The position numbers were made by a program, and so were the translations under genes. Under the pieces are notes generated by a model. The model was given only the letters and a program-made list of their open reading frames with translations, was not told the DNA's origin and searched no databases. Source: a virus. Taken from it: a stretch of DNA of 51,034 nt. The stretch spans positions 1 through 51,034 of the IMG/VR virus record IMGVR_UViG_3300021432_000012. One strand, written 5' to 3'. The number at the start of each line of letters is the position of its first letter. Positions within the stretch are counted from its first letter, which is position 1. Positions 30,709-40,598 of the stretch are shown piece by piece.

Positions 30709-31995
30709 GTGTCTTTTAGCAACGTTTTTGGAGGCCAGACACTTCAGTCAAACGACGTAGCGTATCGTGCCGTGTCTTTGACTGCGAGCATAACTCTAGT
30801 CTGGCCGCAGTTCAGTGTATCGCCAACTGATTTTGTTGCAAAAATCATGGATGTTACTCCAACTGGCGCATTCAATATTACGATGCCGCCAGCAAATCAG
30901 GTATCTACTGGTGATATCTGTTTGGTGATTAATCGTGGCGCTTCTACGATTGGTATTCTTCGTAACGACGGTGTCACTATTACTTCTGTCGCGACAGGGC
31001 AGGTTTATTATTTATATTTGACAGATAACAGCACAACGGCAGGTACTTGGCAGTCCTTCCTTTACGGGTCTGGCTCAAGTTCGCTTACAGCTTCTTCAAT
31101 TGCTGGATATGACACGATTGCAATAGGCAGCACTCTGAATGTGCAGCATCCGATTGTAACTTTCAGTGCCAATAAAAATATTGTCGCTAGTGATCGTGGA
31201 TCAGTTCAGACTTGGACGAGCGGGACAGGAACTTTGACTTTGCCTCTGCTGAGTTCATTATCAAATGCAGGTTTCTATATCTCTGTTTCTAACCAAGGAT
31301 CAGGCATTCTCACGATTGCACCTACTGGTGCAGATGTGATCGATTCGGTGACTTCTATTGCTTTGCAGCCAGGCGACACATTGATGTTACATGCTGCGAC
31401 TGCGACGAACTGGTACACGATAGGACGTGGAAGAAATACGCAATTCGCCTTTACCCAATTGACCAAGACTGTCACTGGTGGGACAACAACATTGACTCAG
31501 ACAGAAGCATCCAATGTAATCCAGAATTATATTGGCGCTTTGACGTCCAATCAAACAGTAGTTTTGCCAGCGACGGTACAGGTTTATTACATCACAAATT
31601 CAACGACAGGGAATTTTACTTTAACGTTCCAAACTCCTACGCCTGGTCTTACCGTGCAATCCGCTCAAGGCAGCTCACAGATTTTATTCTGTGACGGAGT
31701 GAATGTTACGCAAGCGAACAATTCAATTGTAAGCAATATACCTAGTCTGACACTTGGCCCTGGTTCTGTATCCAATCCTTCACTTTCTTTTCAAGGAAGT
31801 TCGACAACTGGTTTGTATCAAAGTTTGCCGGGGTATTTGGATATTTCCGGTGGTGGCATAAAAGCCTTAGAGGTTACGCCAGGTGGGCAAGTTGTTATCC
31901 CTAATGTTTTGATTACCGGTGGCTCTATTACTGGTGCTAATTTGCCTAGCGCACCTATCCCAGATTTTATACTTTACGCACAAGGAATATCATAA
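30709..31995 (+). CDS. Tail-fibre-like beta-rich protein
   Basis: 428 residues from GTG at 30709 with AAGGAG upstream. Ser/Thr/Gly/Ile-rich beta repeats throughout, with S-L-T-L-G-P-G-S-V-S-N-P-S-L-S-F-Q-G-S-S-T-T-G-L-Y-Q, a typical collar/foot motif of phage fibres. Probably adsorption. Confidence 0.7.
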   Translation: MSFSNVFGGQTLQSNDVAYRAVSLTASITLVWPQFSVSPTDFVAKIMDVTPTGAFNITMPPANQVSTGDICLVINRGASTIGILRNDGVTITSVATGQVYYLYLTDNSTTAGTWQSFLYGSGSSSLTASSIAGYDTIAIGSTLNVQHPIVTFSANKNIVASDRGSVQTWTSGTGTLTLPLLSSLSNAGFYISVSNQGSGILTIAPTGADVIDSVTSIALQPGDTLMLHAATATNWYTIGRGRNTQFAFTQLTKTVTGGTTTLTQTEASNVIQNYIGALTSNQTVVLPATVQVYYITNSTTGNFTLTFQTPTPGLTVQSAQGSSQILFCDGVNVTQANNSIVSNIPSLTLGPGSVSNPSLSFQGSSTTGLYQSLPGYLDISGGGIKALEVTPGGQVVIPNVLITGGSITGANLPSAPIPDFILYAQGIS

Positions 31996-32643
31996 ATGTC
32001 TACGCAAGCACAATATGCCGTTACTCCAAAAATAGGCAACGTTGCTATTTCTACGGCAAATACGAATAGAGATGGGACAGGAACCATAGGGATTTGCTAT
32101 GTAGCAGGAAATAGCGGAGCTAGGATTGATAGGGTTCAAACTGTCGCAGCAGGAACAACTACTACTAATGTAGTGAGGTATTTCATTACTCAAGGTGCGC
32201 CAGGGCCTGCAATCGCGACGATTACTTTTTCTGGTACTACAGCGACGGTAACTACTTCGACGGCGCATGGGTTGAGTACTGGAGCTTTGGTATCAGTACA
32301 AGGTGCCTACCCTATTGATTACAACGTCTTCGGAGTGGCAATCACGGTGACATCAACAACTGCATTCACCTATACGATGTCAACTACACCTACGGTCAAT
32401 GCAACGACAACAGGGTATTTTTCATCGACTGTTGCAACACCAGTGACTAAGCTTTTCCGTGAAGTGCTTATTACCGCGAATACTCCTTCAACGTCTGTGG
32501 GTGTATTCAGTAATACGATGGCGACAAATAGCGCAACTGATATTGGATATTTCCCATTGATCCTTCCACCTGGTTATTCTTTGCGTTGTTCCACAAATAA
32601 TGCTGAGACCTATAACTGCTTTGCAGATGGAGGTGATTTCTAA
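31996..32643 (+). CDS. Beta-rich virion protein
   Basis: 215 residues beginning one base after the previous stop. Thr/Ala-rich. T-S-T-A-H-G-L-S-T-G-A-L-V-S-V-Q-G-A is seen in phage structural proteins. Overlaps the next start. Confidence 0.6.
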   Translation: MSTQAQYAVTPKIGNVAISTANTNRDGTGTIGICYVAGNSGARIDRVQTVAAGTTTTNVVRYFITQGAPGPAIATITFSGTTATVTTSTAHGLSTGALVSVQGAYPIDYNVFGVAITVTSTTAFTYTMSTTPTVNATTTGYFSSTVATPVTKLFREVLITANTPSTSVGVFSNTMATNSATDIGYFPLILPPGYSLRCSTNNAETYNCFADGGDF

Positions 32644-34493
32644 TGGAAGCTGGAGCTTATGGTTTCCCGCCAGGCGTCACGACGGTTAATTTTTCAAATA
32701 TCGCGTCTGCCAATGCGATAGCTACCACAAGTCTTACCTTGAGCGGGACGGCACAATATCAACCTACTCAAATGTCAGCGCTTGGTCAATCTGTGACGCT
32801 TCCGAATGCTTTGCAGTTGCCTCTTGGTGGTCCGCAATTCATCATTGATAATTCGAAGGGTACTTATCCGGTAGGACTCAGGGATAATACAGGAGCATTA
32901 TTGTTTGGAATCTCTGCTGGTGGTGTCGCTTATGCTTCATTGAGTTCAAATTCTTCTCAGGCCGGTGCATGGACAATTAATGGTACAAATCTTGAACCTG
33001 GGTTTATTACGATAGACAATACTTTCAGTAATACATTTAGCGCTACTTACAGGAATGCATTCGTTGCTTTGGACAGCAATACATCTATTCATTTTGCATC
33101 AATCGCTAGCGGATTTTCTGCGTTCATTGTAGATAATAAAGGGAAGGTCGTTTCTACCCCGGTGACAGTGGATGCTGGCGCTTCCATGCGGCCTATTATC
33201 GCTTATAAAATCGACGCGACGGACGCTATAGTTTTCTATGGCGATGGAACGACATCTAAAGTCGTTGTGTTGACATTGACAGGGGCATCTCCTACTTTGT
33301 CATTAACGGTAAATACAGCGCAGAGTACAACTGCTCCTGGTGGTTCATGGGGGGGAGAAGATTCCCAGCATTCACCAGTTCTTATACAACTTTCTAGTAC
33401 TCTGTATTCAGTCGGATATACGATTGCGGCAGTTGCTAGTACATTCGCTATTTCAGTTTCTGGAGTTAGTATAACAATTGGCGCAGCCGTCAATATGTTA
33501 GCAGCAAATGCATTAAGCAATAGTGTAACAATGTATGCGTTGACTTCAACAACTGCATTGATGCTTGTGCTAAATACCAGCACTATAAAAGTAAATGCCG
33601 CTGTCATATCAATAGCTGGGTCAACATCTTCAGTTGGAACTGTAGTAGCAACTGCATCTAGCACCACACAGACTTCTGGTAATCCGGTAGCGTCTTCTCT
33701 ATTGTCATCAACAAAAGCAGTAGTTGCTCTGGATAATAATGGAGCGGTGCAAATGAATGTTGTTCCACTTACTATCGCAGGAAATGTTATTACTGTAGGA
33801 TCAGAATTAACTGTTGAATCATCATCAATAATACAAAGTTCATGTCTTTATAAAACGGATAACGCGACCAGATTCAACCCGCATTTTTGGCTAATTTCTG
33901 CTGGAGGGTCTAATGTATTTGGCATGTGGTATTTTGATACCAATGGAGTATCTCGCGTAGTTATTCTTACTGAAAATTCAGGAACGATTACAGCAGGAAC
34001 AATTGTATATAACAGCATATCTTCCGCCGCTACTAATGCAGTCGGCAACGGAATAATGATGCAACAAGGAATAACTGAATTCTCTGCTTTACGATGTTCA
34101 TTGTCGAATACAGCGGGGTTCGGTTTATATATTTCTGCACATAAAATAAACGGAAGCACTATTACTGTAGGTGATGGGCAAAATGCAAGAGAGGCAAATC
34201 AATTGGGCCTATCTGCTCTTAATTTTGCGAAAGATTCTAGTGGTAATTATTGCGTGTTGGTTACATCAACAAATGCATCAGGATCAGTAAGGGTTCCAGT
34301 TTTCAGAAGTAATGGAGATGTTATCAATTATCGTGGCGCTTTCAGCATTCCAGAAATAAATGTTGCTGCTGGAACGACCTTAACGGCAAATCCGTCCAGC
34401 AATAGATTTGTCATCATAGGTTCGACAATCGCCGGTACAAATGGTCTCAATAGTCAGCAATTGAGATTGCTTAATGTGGAGATGGCAGCATGA
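32643..34493 (+). CDS. Large beta-rich protein, candidate receptor-binding
   Basis: 616 residues, Ser/Thr/Ile/Val-rich, with a repeating blade-like pattern through 130-540 that could be a beta-propeller. N-terminal G-G-P-Q-F-I-I-D-N probably attaches to the fibre. ATGA overlap with the next, chaperone-like gene. It is a candidate host-recognition protein. Confidence 0.6.
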   Translation: MEAGAYGFPPGVTTVNFSNIASANAIATTSLTLSGTAQYQPTQMSALGQSVTLPNALQLPLGGPQFIIDNSKGTYPVGLRDNTGALLFGISAGGVAYASLSSNSSQAGAWTINGTNLEPGFITIDNTFSNTFSATYRNAFVALDSNTSIHFASIASGFSAFIVDNKGKVVSTPVTVDAGASMRPIIAYKIDATDAIVFYGDGTTSKVVVLTLTGASPTLSLTVNTAQSTTAPGGSWGGEDSQHSPVLIQLSSTLYSVGYTIAAVASTFAISVSGVSITIGAAVNMLAANALSNSVTMYALTSTTALMLVLNTSTIKVNAAVISIAGSTSSVGTVVATASSTTQTSGNPVASSLLSSTKAVVALDNNGAVQMNVVPLTIAGNVITVGSELTVESSSIIQSSCLYKTDNATRFNPHFWLISAGGSNVFGMWYFDTNGVSRVVILTENSGTITAGTIVYNSISSAATNAVGNGIMMQQGITEFSALRCSLSNTAGFGLYISAHKINGSTITVGDGQNAREANQLGLSALNFAKDSSGNYCVLVTSTNASGSVRVPVFRSNGDVINYRGAFSIPEINVAAGTTLTANPSSNRFVIIGSTIAGTNGLNSQQLRLLNVEMAA

Positions 34494-34942
34494 CGCAATT
34501 ACTTATTCAGGGATCATCAATATTAGCTCAAGCGCCATTGACTGACACCGGAGATGCGATTCATTCGGTTGATTGCATTTATCCCAAAACATCAATGTCT
34601 GGATGGCAGATTATTGATGTAGCCGTTCCTTCTGGGTTTGTTCCTTCTGCATATACGTGGAATGGGGCTGCGCTTGTTCAGAATTCTGTAACTTTTGTTG
34701 CGCCTGTTCCGCAGTCAGTGACGCGGTTTCAAGGAATGGCGGCATTGCAAAAAGCCGGACTACTTTCCAAGGCTCAATCTATTGTCTCTGCCAGTACTGA
34801 CCCTATGGTGTCGATTGCGTGGAACAATACATCAACTTTCGATAGAGGAAGCCCTACAGTAGCGGCGATATCGGCAGCGCTATCTTTGACTAGCGCACAG
34901 GTAGATGCCCTATTTGTTGCTGCTAGTCAGATTACTGCATAG
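34490..34942 (+). CDS. Fibre-associated small protein
   Basis: 150 residues. V-P-Q-S-V-T-R-F-Q-G-M-A-A-L-Q-K-A-G-L-L and D-R-G-S-P-T-V-A-A-I are a module common at the end of phage fibre operons (often called tail-fibre assembly-like). Start overlaps the previous stop (ATGA). Confidence 0.65.
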   Translation: MTQLLIQGSSILAQAPLTDTGDAIHSVDCIYPKTSMSGWQIIDVAVPSGFVPSAYTWNGAALVQNSVTFVAPVPQSVTRFQGMAALQKAGLLSKAQSIVSASTDPMVSIAWNNTSTFDRGSPTVAAISAALSLTSAQVDALFVAASQITA

Positions 34943-34949
34943 GTGAAAT

Positions 34950-35576
34950 ATGGCTGAATCAATGACTTTTAATTCTCTTATCACCGATGTTGAGAATTAC
35001 TTGGAAAGGACGGATACGAATCTCATTAATTCGATTCCGAGATTTGTCATGTATGCAGAGAATAGAATTGCCGCAGAATTGAAAATTCAAGGTTTCCAAA
35101 CTCCGATTTCTGGGACATTTCAAGTCGGTATGAGTACGTTACCTAAGCCTGCTTTTTGGCGTGATACGATCAGTTTTAATTTGACGGATTTGAATGGGAA
35201 TAGGGTAGAGATACTTCCTCGTTCTTATGAATACTGCCGGAATGTATACACGAATCCGACTACACAGGCACAGCCAAGATTTTATGCTGACTATGACCCA
35301 AACAATTTCCTGATTTCTCCAACGCCAGATCAGGCATACAACTTTGAATTGCTCTATCACGCAAGATTACAACCTTTAGACGTGTCGCATCAAACAAATT
35401 GGATGACAATTACTGTCCCTCAATTACTGTTCTATGCAACGATGATAGAGGCTCAGATTTTTCTGAAGAATACCGACATGATGAATTTCTGGCAGTCGAA
35501 TTATGATCGCACAATGGCAGCGCTCAATAAAGAAAGCCAAGATCATAAAATAGATAGGACTATCATCAATGGCTGA
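34950..35576 (+). CDS. Second adaptor-type protein
   Basis: 208 residues. L-I-T-D-V-E-N-Y-L-E-R-T-D-T-N-L-I-N-S-I-P-R-F-V-M-Y-A-E-N-R-I-A-A-E-L resembles small podovirus head-tail adaptor or connector proteins. Y-D-R-T-M-A-A-L-N-K-E closes it. Overlaps the next gene by 8 bases. Confidence 0.7.
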   Translation: MAESMTFNSLITDVENYLERTDTNLINSIPRFVMYAENRIAAELKIQGFQTPISGTFQVGMSTLPKPAFWRDTISFNLTDLNGNRVEILPRSYEYCRNVYTNPTTQAQPRFYADYDPNNFLISPTPDQAYNFELLYHARLQPLDVSHQTNWMTITVPQLLFYATMIEAQIFLKNTDMMNFWQSNYDRTMAALNKESQDHKIDRTIING

Positions 35577-37338
35577 GAATGTCTACGCTATTACTAGCCA
35601 AGCTGGTATCCAGAGGGACGGCACATCACTTGATAGCCCTCTGTATTCGGATGCGCTATGGTGTCGCTTTCAACGTGGACGCCCACGCAAGATAGGTGGC
35701 TACAAGTCTATCAACGATCAATTAGCAGGACCGATACGTGGCACTTATCTTGATGCTAGGAATTCATCGTCTACTGTTCATACCTTCAGCCAAACAGGAA
35801 TAGAAAAGCTACAAATTAATGCACTTGGCTCTGCTGGTGGAATTGTAGATAGAACGCCTGCTGGATTTGTCGCTAATTCGAATTTCACATGGTCGATGTC
35901 TTCCATGTTCAGTTCAACAGGTGGCTCATATGCCGCTCTGATAGCCGCATCTACACCAGATTTAGCAGATATCTCTGCCGATATTGGAGGCGGTATTTAT
36001 GCTGGAGATTTGTCTGGGACAGGGGCATTTATTCAGATTTCAGACGGATCAGGGAATATTTTAGTTTCTGGTGGAGCGGTCGTTTTGCAACCTTTTTTAT
36101 TCGTCTATGGAAGCAATGGGTTAATACGAAATTCCAACGCGAACGACTTTTCTACTGCAACAGGTTGGACAACAGGCGGCGCAAATTTTGCCAATAGCGC
36201 GAACGTGGCAGGGACAAAAATAGTGAAAGGTCTTCCTATGCGCGGCGGCACAGTGGCTCCTGCTGGGCTATTCTGGTCACTTGATAGTTTGATTCGCGTT
36301 ACATTCGTCGGAGGTAGCGCGCTTTGGAGATACGACACAATTTCAGCATCCATTTCCGTATTATCCAAAAATTCCATCGTTGAATATGACGGCCTATATT
36401 TTTGGATCGGGATAGACCGGTTTTTTGTCTATAACGGTGTGGTGAATGAGCTTCCAAATAGTGTGAATTTGAATTATTTCTTTGATAATTTGAATTATTC
36501 TCAGCGTCAAAAAGTCTTTGCCGTGAAAGTTCCTCGCTATGGTGAAATATGGTGGATGTATCCGAGCGCAGGTCAAACCGAATGCAATAAAGTCCTGATT
36601 TACAATGTGCGAGAAAGAACATGGTATGACAATGTGATAAGCAGGTCTGCTGGTACGAATGCAAGCGTCTATCAATATCCTATCATGGCTGGTGTCGAGG
36701 ATTCATATCAATCGGTTAAAATATCTATTACTCAAACTTCCGGTACTTTTGCCATTGGCGATTCTGTCACTGGTAGTTTGTCATTAGTTGTAGGGAAGAT
36801 AGTTAAAATACTTGGTGGAAACATTAACGTTACCACGACATCACTCAATAATTACGTTAATAATGAAGTATTAACAAACCAAAATGGCTCAACTGCGCTA
36901 ATTACTAGTGCTCCAGCAAATCAGCAAATAGATGTATTGTGGCAACAAGAAACAGGCGTTGATAAAGTCCATAATTCGACAGTAACTGCTATCAGAAGCT
37001 ACTTTCAAACAACAGATTATGCTCAATTTCTTGAAGGCGCATTTACACAAGCGGACGCGGGGCCAGATCAGCAAACTAGGGCAATCCGTTTAGAGCCTGA
37101 TTTCGTCAGGTCTGGTCCAATGAATTTTTATGTCAACGGTTCATCGTTTTCGACTCCGACTGTGAAATATCCCAATGTTTTATCAAATGCTTACCCATTC
37201 CAGCCTACTGACTCTTTCATTAATCTGCGTGAGCAACGACGCATCATGCAATTGCGATTCGAAAGCAATGTGATTGGTGGGAATTACCAATGTGGCAAAA
37301 ACATACTGACTTTCGAGAAAGGCGATAGGCACGGATGA
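35569..37338 (+). CDS. Packaged-DNA-stabilisation-like tail hub protein
   Basis: 589 residues. L-W-C-R-F-Q-R-G-R-P-R-K-I-G-G-Y-K-S-I is the standard opening of P22 gp10-like or hub proteins, and the body has beta-propeller-type strands (I-Y-N-V-R-E-R-T-W-Y-D-N-V). It would plug or extend the portal after packaging. ATGA overlap with the next gene. Confidence 0.7.
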   Translation: MAENVYAITSQAGIQRDGTSLDSPLYSDALWCRFQRGRPRKIGGYKSINDQLAGPIRGTYLDARNSSSTVHTFSQTGIEKLQINALGSAGGIVDRTPAGFVANSNFTWSMSSMFSSTGGSYAALIAASTPDLADISADIGGGIYAGDLSGTGAFIQISDGSGNILVSGGAVVLQPFLFVYGSNGLIRNSNANDFSTATGWTTGGANFANSANVAGTKIVKGLPMRGGTVAPAGLFWSLDSLIRVTFVGGSALWRYDTISASISVLSKNSIVEYDGLYFWIGIDRFFVYNGVVNELPNSVNLNYFFDNLNYSQRQKVFAVKVPRYGEIWWMYPSAGQTECNKVLIYNVRERTWYDNVISRSAGTNASVYQYPIMAGVEDSYQSVKISITQTSGTFAIGDSVTGSLSLVVGKIVKILGGNINVTTTSLNNYVNNEVLTNQNGSTALITSAPANQQIDVLWQQETGVDKVHNSTVTAIRSYFQTTDYAQFLEGAFTQADAGPDQQTRAIRLEPDFVRSGPMNFYVNGSSFSTPTVKYPNVLSNAYPFQPTDSFINLREQRRIMQLRFESNVIGGNYQCGKNILTFEKGDRHG

Positions 37339-37571
37339 GCTTTTTTGTTCCCGATCCTCGATATATGGACTTTGTCCGGTGGGCAAGTGTTCTCAATGAG
37401 GAACTTTCGCAGTATAATTTAGCAATACCAACAAGCGTAGATGACTGGAAGTCATGGGCCATGCGGTTGGTAAGTACCCCTGATTTATCGGCTGATGCAT
37501 ATCCTGATCCATCTTCGTATGAAGATTGGCGAGATTGGGCTGCACAAGTCGCACTATTATCAAGCGGATAA
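37335..37571 (+). CDS. Small Trp-rich virion-operon protein
   Basis: 78 residues, with repeated W-x-x-W/D-W motifs (S-V-D-D-W-K-S-W-A, E-D-W-R-D-W-A). ATGA overlap start. Function unknown. Confidence 0.55.
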   Translation: MSFFVPDPRYMDFVRWASVLNEELSQYNLAIPTSVDDWKSWAMRLVSTPDLSADAYPDPSSYEDWRDWAAQVALLSSG

Positions 37572-37573
37572 AA

Positions 37574-39454
37574 ATGGCTGATACAACTCCTTCCAATTGG
37601 GCTGACCTATTAGGTCTCCTACAGCCTAGCTATCAAGCAAATAAATCAGCGATGGAACAATCTGGCAGAGATTCCATCAATACCCCCTATGGGATGCTGA
37701 ATGGCTCTCAGATTCAGCCGGGTTCGTGGAATGGCTCTCAGGATGTCAATGACATCAACAGTATCATCATGGGAGGAACAGGATCGAATGGAGTTCTTCC
37801 AGGATGGAACCGTACATTTATACCTGATGGCAAAGGCGGCTATACAACACATGACACACAACAGTCTGGAGGATGGGCAAGTGATCCTTCGAAATTAGCC
37901 ATGCTCATGGCAGCAGGAATTACAGCTGGCGCGGCCTCTGGTGCCTTAGGTGGTGCTGGCGCAGCGGCTGATGCCGGGGCCGGTGCTGGAGCTATTGGTA
38001 GTGGAGCGTCTTCGATTCCTTTGGATATCAGTTCTGAAATTGTTGGAGGTGCAGCGACTCCTGGATTAACCGCAAGCGAGATAGGCGCGGCAGGTGGTGG
38101 TGGCCTTAGTTCTCTTGGTTCCTCAATACCAGTGGATATTTCTAGTGAAATAGGGACAACGAATGTAGGTCAAGGTGCCTTATCTAATCTTGGCGGTGAT
38201 ATCCCCGGATATAGCCCTAGTCTTGGTGCAGATCAAGGTATGAATGAATGGAACAAATTAATCAGTCAGAATGATGCGCCGCCGGGTTCCTTGTATCAAG
38301 GGAATGTCCCTACTTATGATACAACAGGGAAATCGCTCGTTGATAAGCTGATTGATAATGGAACAAATAAGCTCCTTAATAAAGGAATTTCTTCTTTGTT
38401 AGGTGGCACTGCTGCCGGTGGCGCGCAATCAGGTGCAAGTAGCGGTGGTAGCGGAGGTCCAAACTTTTCCGCGCTGCCAAATATGATATTAGGTAAGGGA
38501 CAAGGATGGACGCCACAAATGGCATATGATCCGTCTTTACCTAATACACCACAATTTCAACAAGTACAAGGTTACGCCAATGGAGGTCTCGTGGACGATT
38601 TAGCTAGCTGGTTTGGTGGCGATAGTTCGCCCGTTTCCGATGTTGGAAGTTCGGTTTCTCCTGACCAAAATTCAAACGAATGGCTAAAACTGATAGGTCA
38701 GAATGATCCATCAGTGACTATAGATCAAGGGCCGAATGAATGGAATAAACTGGTAGATCAGAATACATCTGCGCCAAGTAGTTATGGTAGCAATGGCGGT
38801 AGTTTGGGCGATACAATAACTGGTGGACTTAGTTCGGTATGGAACACATTGAAAGGACTCGACCCTAAAACGATACAGATGATATTAGGTGGCGTAGGTC
38901 TGGCTAGTTCCTTACTTGGGAAGCACGGTCAGAACGCACAAGGAATTCCTACTTCATTATCTGGGCAACTTTCGATGCTTGGTGGGTTGAATCGTTCTCC
39001 AAGTGCAGCAAGTATGAACGACATGGCATCCTATTTCAATTCGCCCGCTTACACAAAGACGCAACAATTTATAGGGACTCCTGCGCAATATGCAAAAATA
39101 CCCTATACGAACCAAGGATCATATCAATGGTTCACGCATGCTGATGGCGGTATGGCAGACGAAGGGAAAACTGTCCGCGCTCCTATGGGCTGTCTTCATA
39201 TGATGGAACATGGGGGACATGTGAACGGCCCAGGCGATGGACAGTCCGATCATGTGCCTGCTCTATTGTCTCGTGATGAATTTGTAGTCCCAGCGGATGT
39301 AGTCTCTGCTTTGGGTGCAGGGTCTTCGTCTGCTGGCGGACATTCTCTACAACAATTAATAGACGCGGTTCGCCATGATGCTAGGTCTGGCCCTACGGAT
39401 AGGATACCTCCTGCGCCTAAATCTCCGCTTGAATACCTGAAAGGGAAACGATAA
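37574..39454 (+). CDS. Gly/Ser-rich internal or tail protein
   Basis: 626 residues from the ATG at 37574, two bases after the previous stop; an earlier frame lacks a site. Low-complexity Gly/Ala/Ser stretches and repeats of N-E-W-x-K-L-I/V-x-Q-N-D/T are visible. The end G-P-G-D-G-Q-S-D-H-V-P-A-L-L-S-R-D-E-F-V-V-P is seen in large internal or tail proteins of podoviruses. Probably ejected or internal. Confidence 0.6.
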   Translation: MADTTPSNWADLLGLLQPSYQANKSAMEQSGRDSINTPYGMLNGSQIQPGSWNGSQDVNDINSIIMGGTGSNGVLPGWNRTFIPDGKGGYTTHDTQQSGGWASDPSKLAMLMAAGITAGAASGALGGAGAAADAGAGAGAIGSGASSIPLDISSEIVGGAATPGLTASEIGAAGGGGLSSLGSSIPVDISSEIGTTNVGQGALSNLGGDIPGYSPSLGADQGMNEWNKLISQNDAPPGSLYQGNVPTYDTTGKSLVDKLIDNGTNKLLNKGISSLLGGTAAGGAQSGASSGGSGGPNFSALPNMILGKGQGWTPQMAYDPSLPNTPQFQQVQGYANGGLVDDLASWFGGDSSPVSDVGSSVSPDQNSNEWLKLIGQNDPSVTIDQGPNEWNKLVDQNTSAPSSYGSNGGSLGDTITGGLSSVWNTLKGLDPKTIQMILGGVGLASSLLGKHGQNAQGIPTSLSGQLSMLGGLNRSPSAASMNDMASYFNSPAYTKTQQFIGTPAQYAKIPYTNQGSYQWFTHADGGMADEGKTVRAPMGCLHMMEHGGHVNGPGDGQSDHVPALLSRDEFVVPADVVSALGAGSSSAGGHSLQQLIDAVRHDARSGPTDRIPPAPKSPLEYLKGKR

Positions 39455-40590
39455 TGGGTTTCCTAGATCAACTGACGACGCCAACAGGCGGGGCGTCAAT
39501 TACAAACAGCACTGCATCACAGCAGGTTATGCCTGATTGGTATAATCAGTACGTGCAGGGGCTTGCACAGAAAGCGACTCAGGCTGCGAATGTAGGGTAC
39601 ACACCTTATACGGCTCCACGTCTGGCTGGGTTTTCTCCTGACCAATTAGCGGCACAGCAAACCATAGAACAAAGCCAAGGAGCATGGAAACCTCAATTGG
39701 ACGCTGCCAATAGTGTTTTAAGCACTAATATGGGCAACGTTGATGCGCGTCTTGGTGCCGGTGCTAATTATGGTTCAGGTGCAGTTTCTGGTGCTGGTGC
39801 GGCAAACACCGCAGCCAATAGTGCAGTTGCTGGTCCTGCTCAGAATTGGACACAGAACTACAAGCAGTACATGTCTCCCTATACTGACCAAGTAGTCAAC
39901 GAAATAGGAAGACTTGGCAATCAAAACTTGATGGAGAATTTACTGCCTCAAGTGCAGTCTTCATTTTTAGGATCAGGCCAATTCGGCTCAACTCGGAATG
40001 CAGATATTTTAGGACAGACGATCCGTGGCGCTCAACAAAACATCAGCGGGCAACAAGCTGGGGCATTAGAACAAGGTTATGGGACTTCAGCGAATATTTT
40101 CGGAAACGATGCAAATCGCGCCCAGCAACAACAATCTTTGCAGGCACAAACTGCTTTGGGCGGCGGCAATTTGGTATCAAATTCAAATCTTGGTGCTGGC
40201 GGCCTAGCAAATCAAGCGGCACAGATAGGTTCCCAAGCTGCGCTAGGAACTGCTGGCGCATTGGGTAATCTTGCCGGATTAGGTAGCAATCTAATTGGAA
40301 CCGATGCGCAAAGATTGTCCGCGGTAGGAGGCCAACAGCAACAGCAACAGCAGGCCGGTCTTGATGTGAATTATCAGGATTTCCTCAATCAGCAAAACTA
40401 CAATAAAAACAATGTAGGATTCCTGAATCAGGCATTGGGTGGAATGCAGATACCGACAGGACAAGTAAATTTGATGAACCAAACAGGCGTAGGCACAAAC
40501 CCATTACAATATATCGGGGCTTTGAGCGGGTTAAATTCTTACAGCCCTACGCCTCCAGTTCAAAAAAATCCGGCTCCAGCAGGGACTTAG
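39454..40590 (+). CDS. Internal/ejection-type protein
   Basis: 378 residues overlapping the previous stop. Y-T-P-Y-T-A-P-R-L-A-G-F-S-P-D-Q and Gln/Ala/Gly-rich helix with a Q7 run. Matches helical virion proteins next to the transglycosylase gene. Probably part of the DNA-injection channel. Confidence 0.6.
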   Translation: MGFLDQLTTPTGGASITNSTASQQVMPDWYNQYVQGLAQKATQAANVGYTPYTAPRLAGFSPDQLAAQQTIEQSQGAWKPQLDAANSVLSTNMGNVDARLGAGANYGSGAVSGAGAANTAANSAVAGPAQNWTQNYKQYMSPYTDQVVNEIGRLGNQNLMENLLPQVQSSFLGSGQFGSTRNADILGQTIRGAQQNISGQQAGALEQGYGTSANIFGNDANRAQQQQSLQAQTALGGGNLVSNSNLGAGGLANQAAQIGSQAALGTAGALGNLAGLGSNLIGTDAQRLSAVGGQQQQQQQAGLDVNYQDFLNQQNYNKNNVGFLNQALGGMQIPTGQVNLMNQTGVGTNPLQYIGALSGLNSYSPTPPVQKNPAPAGT

Positions 40591-40598
40591 GATAAAAC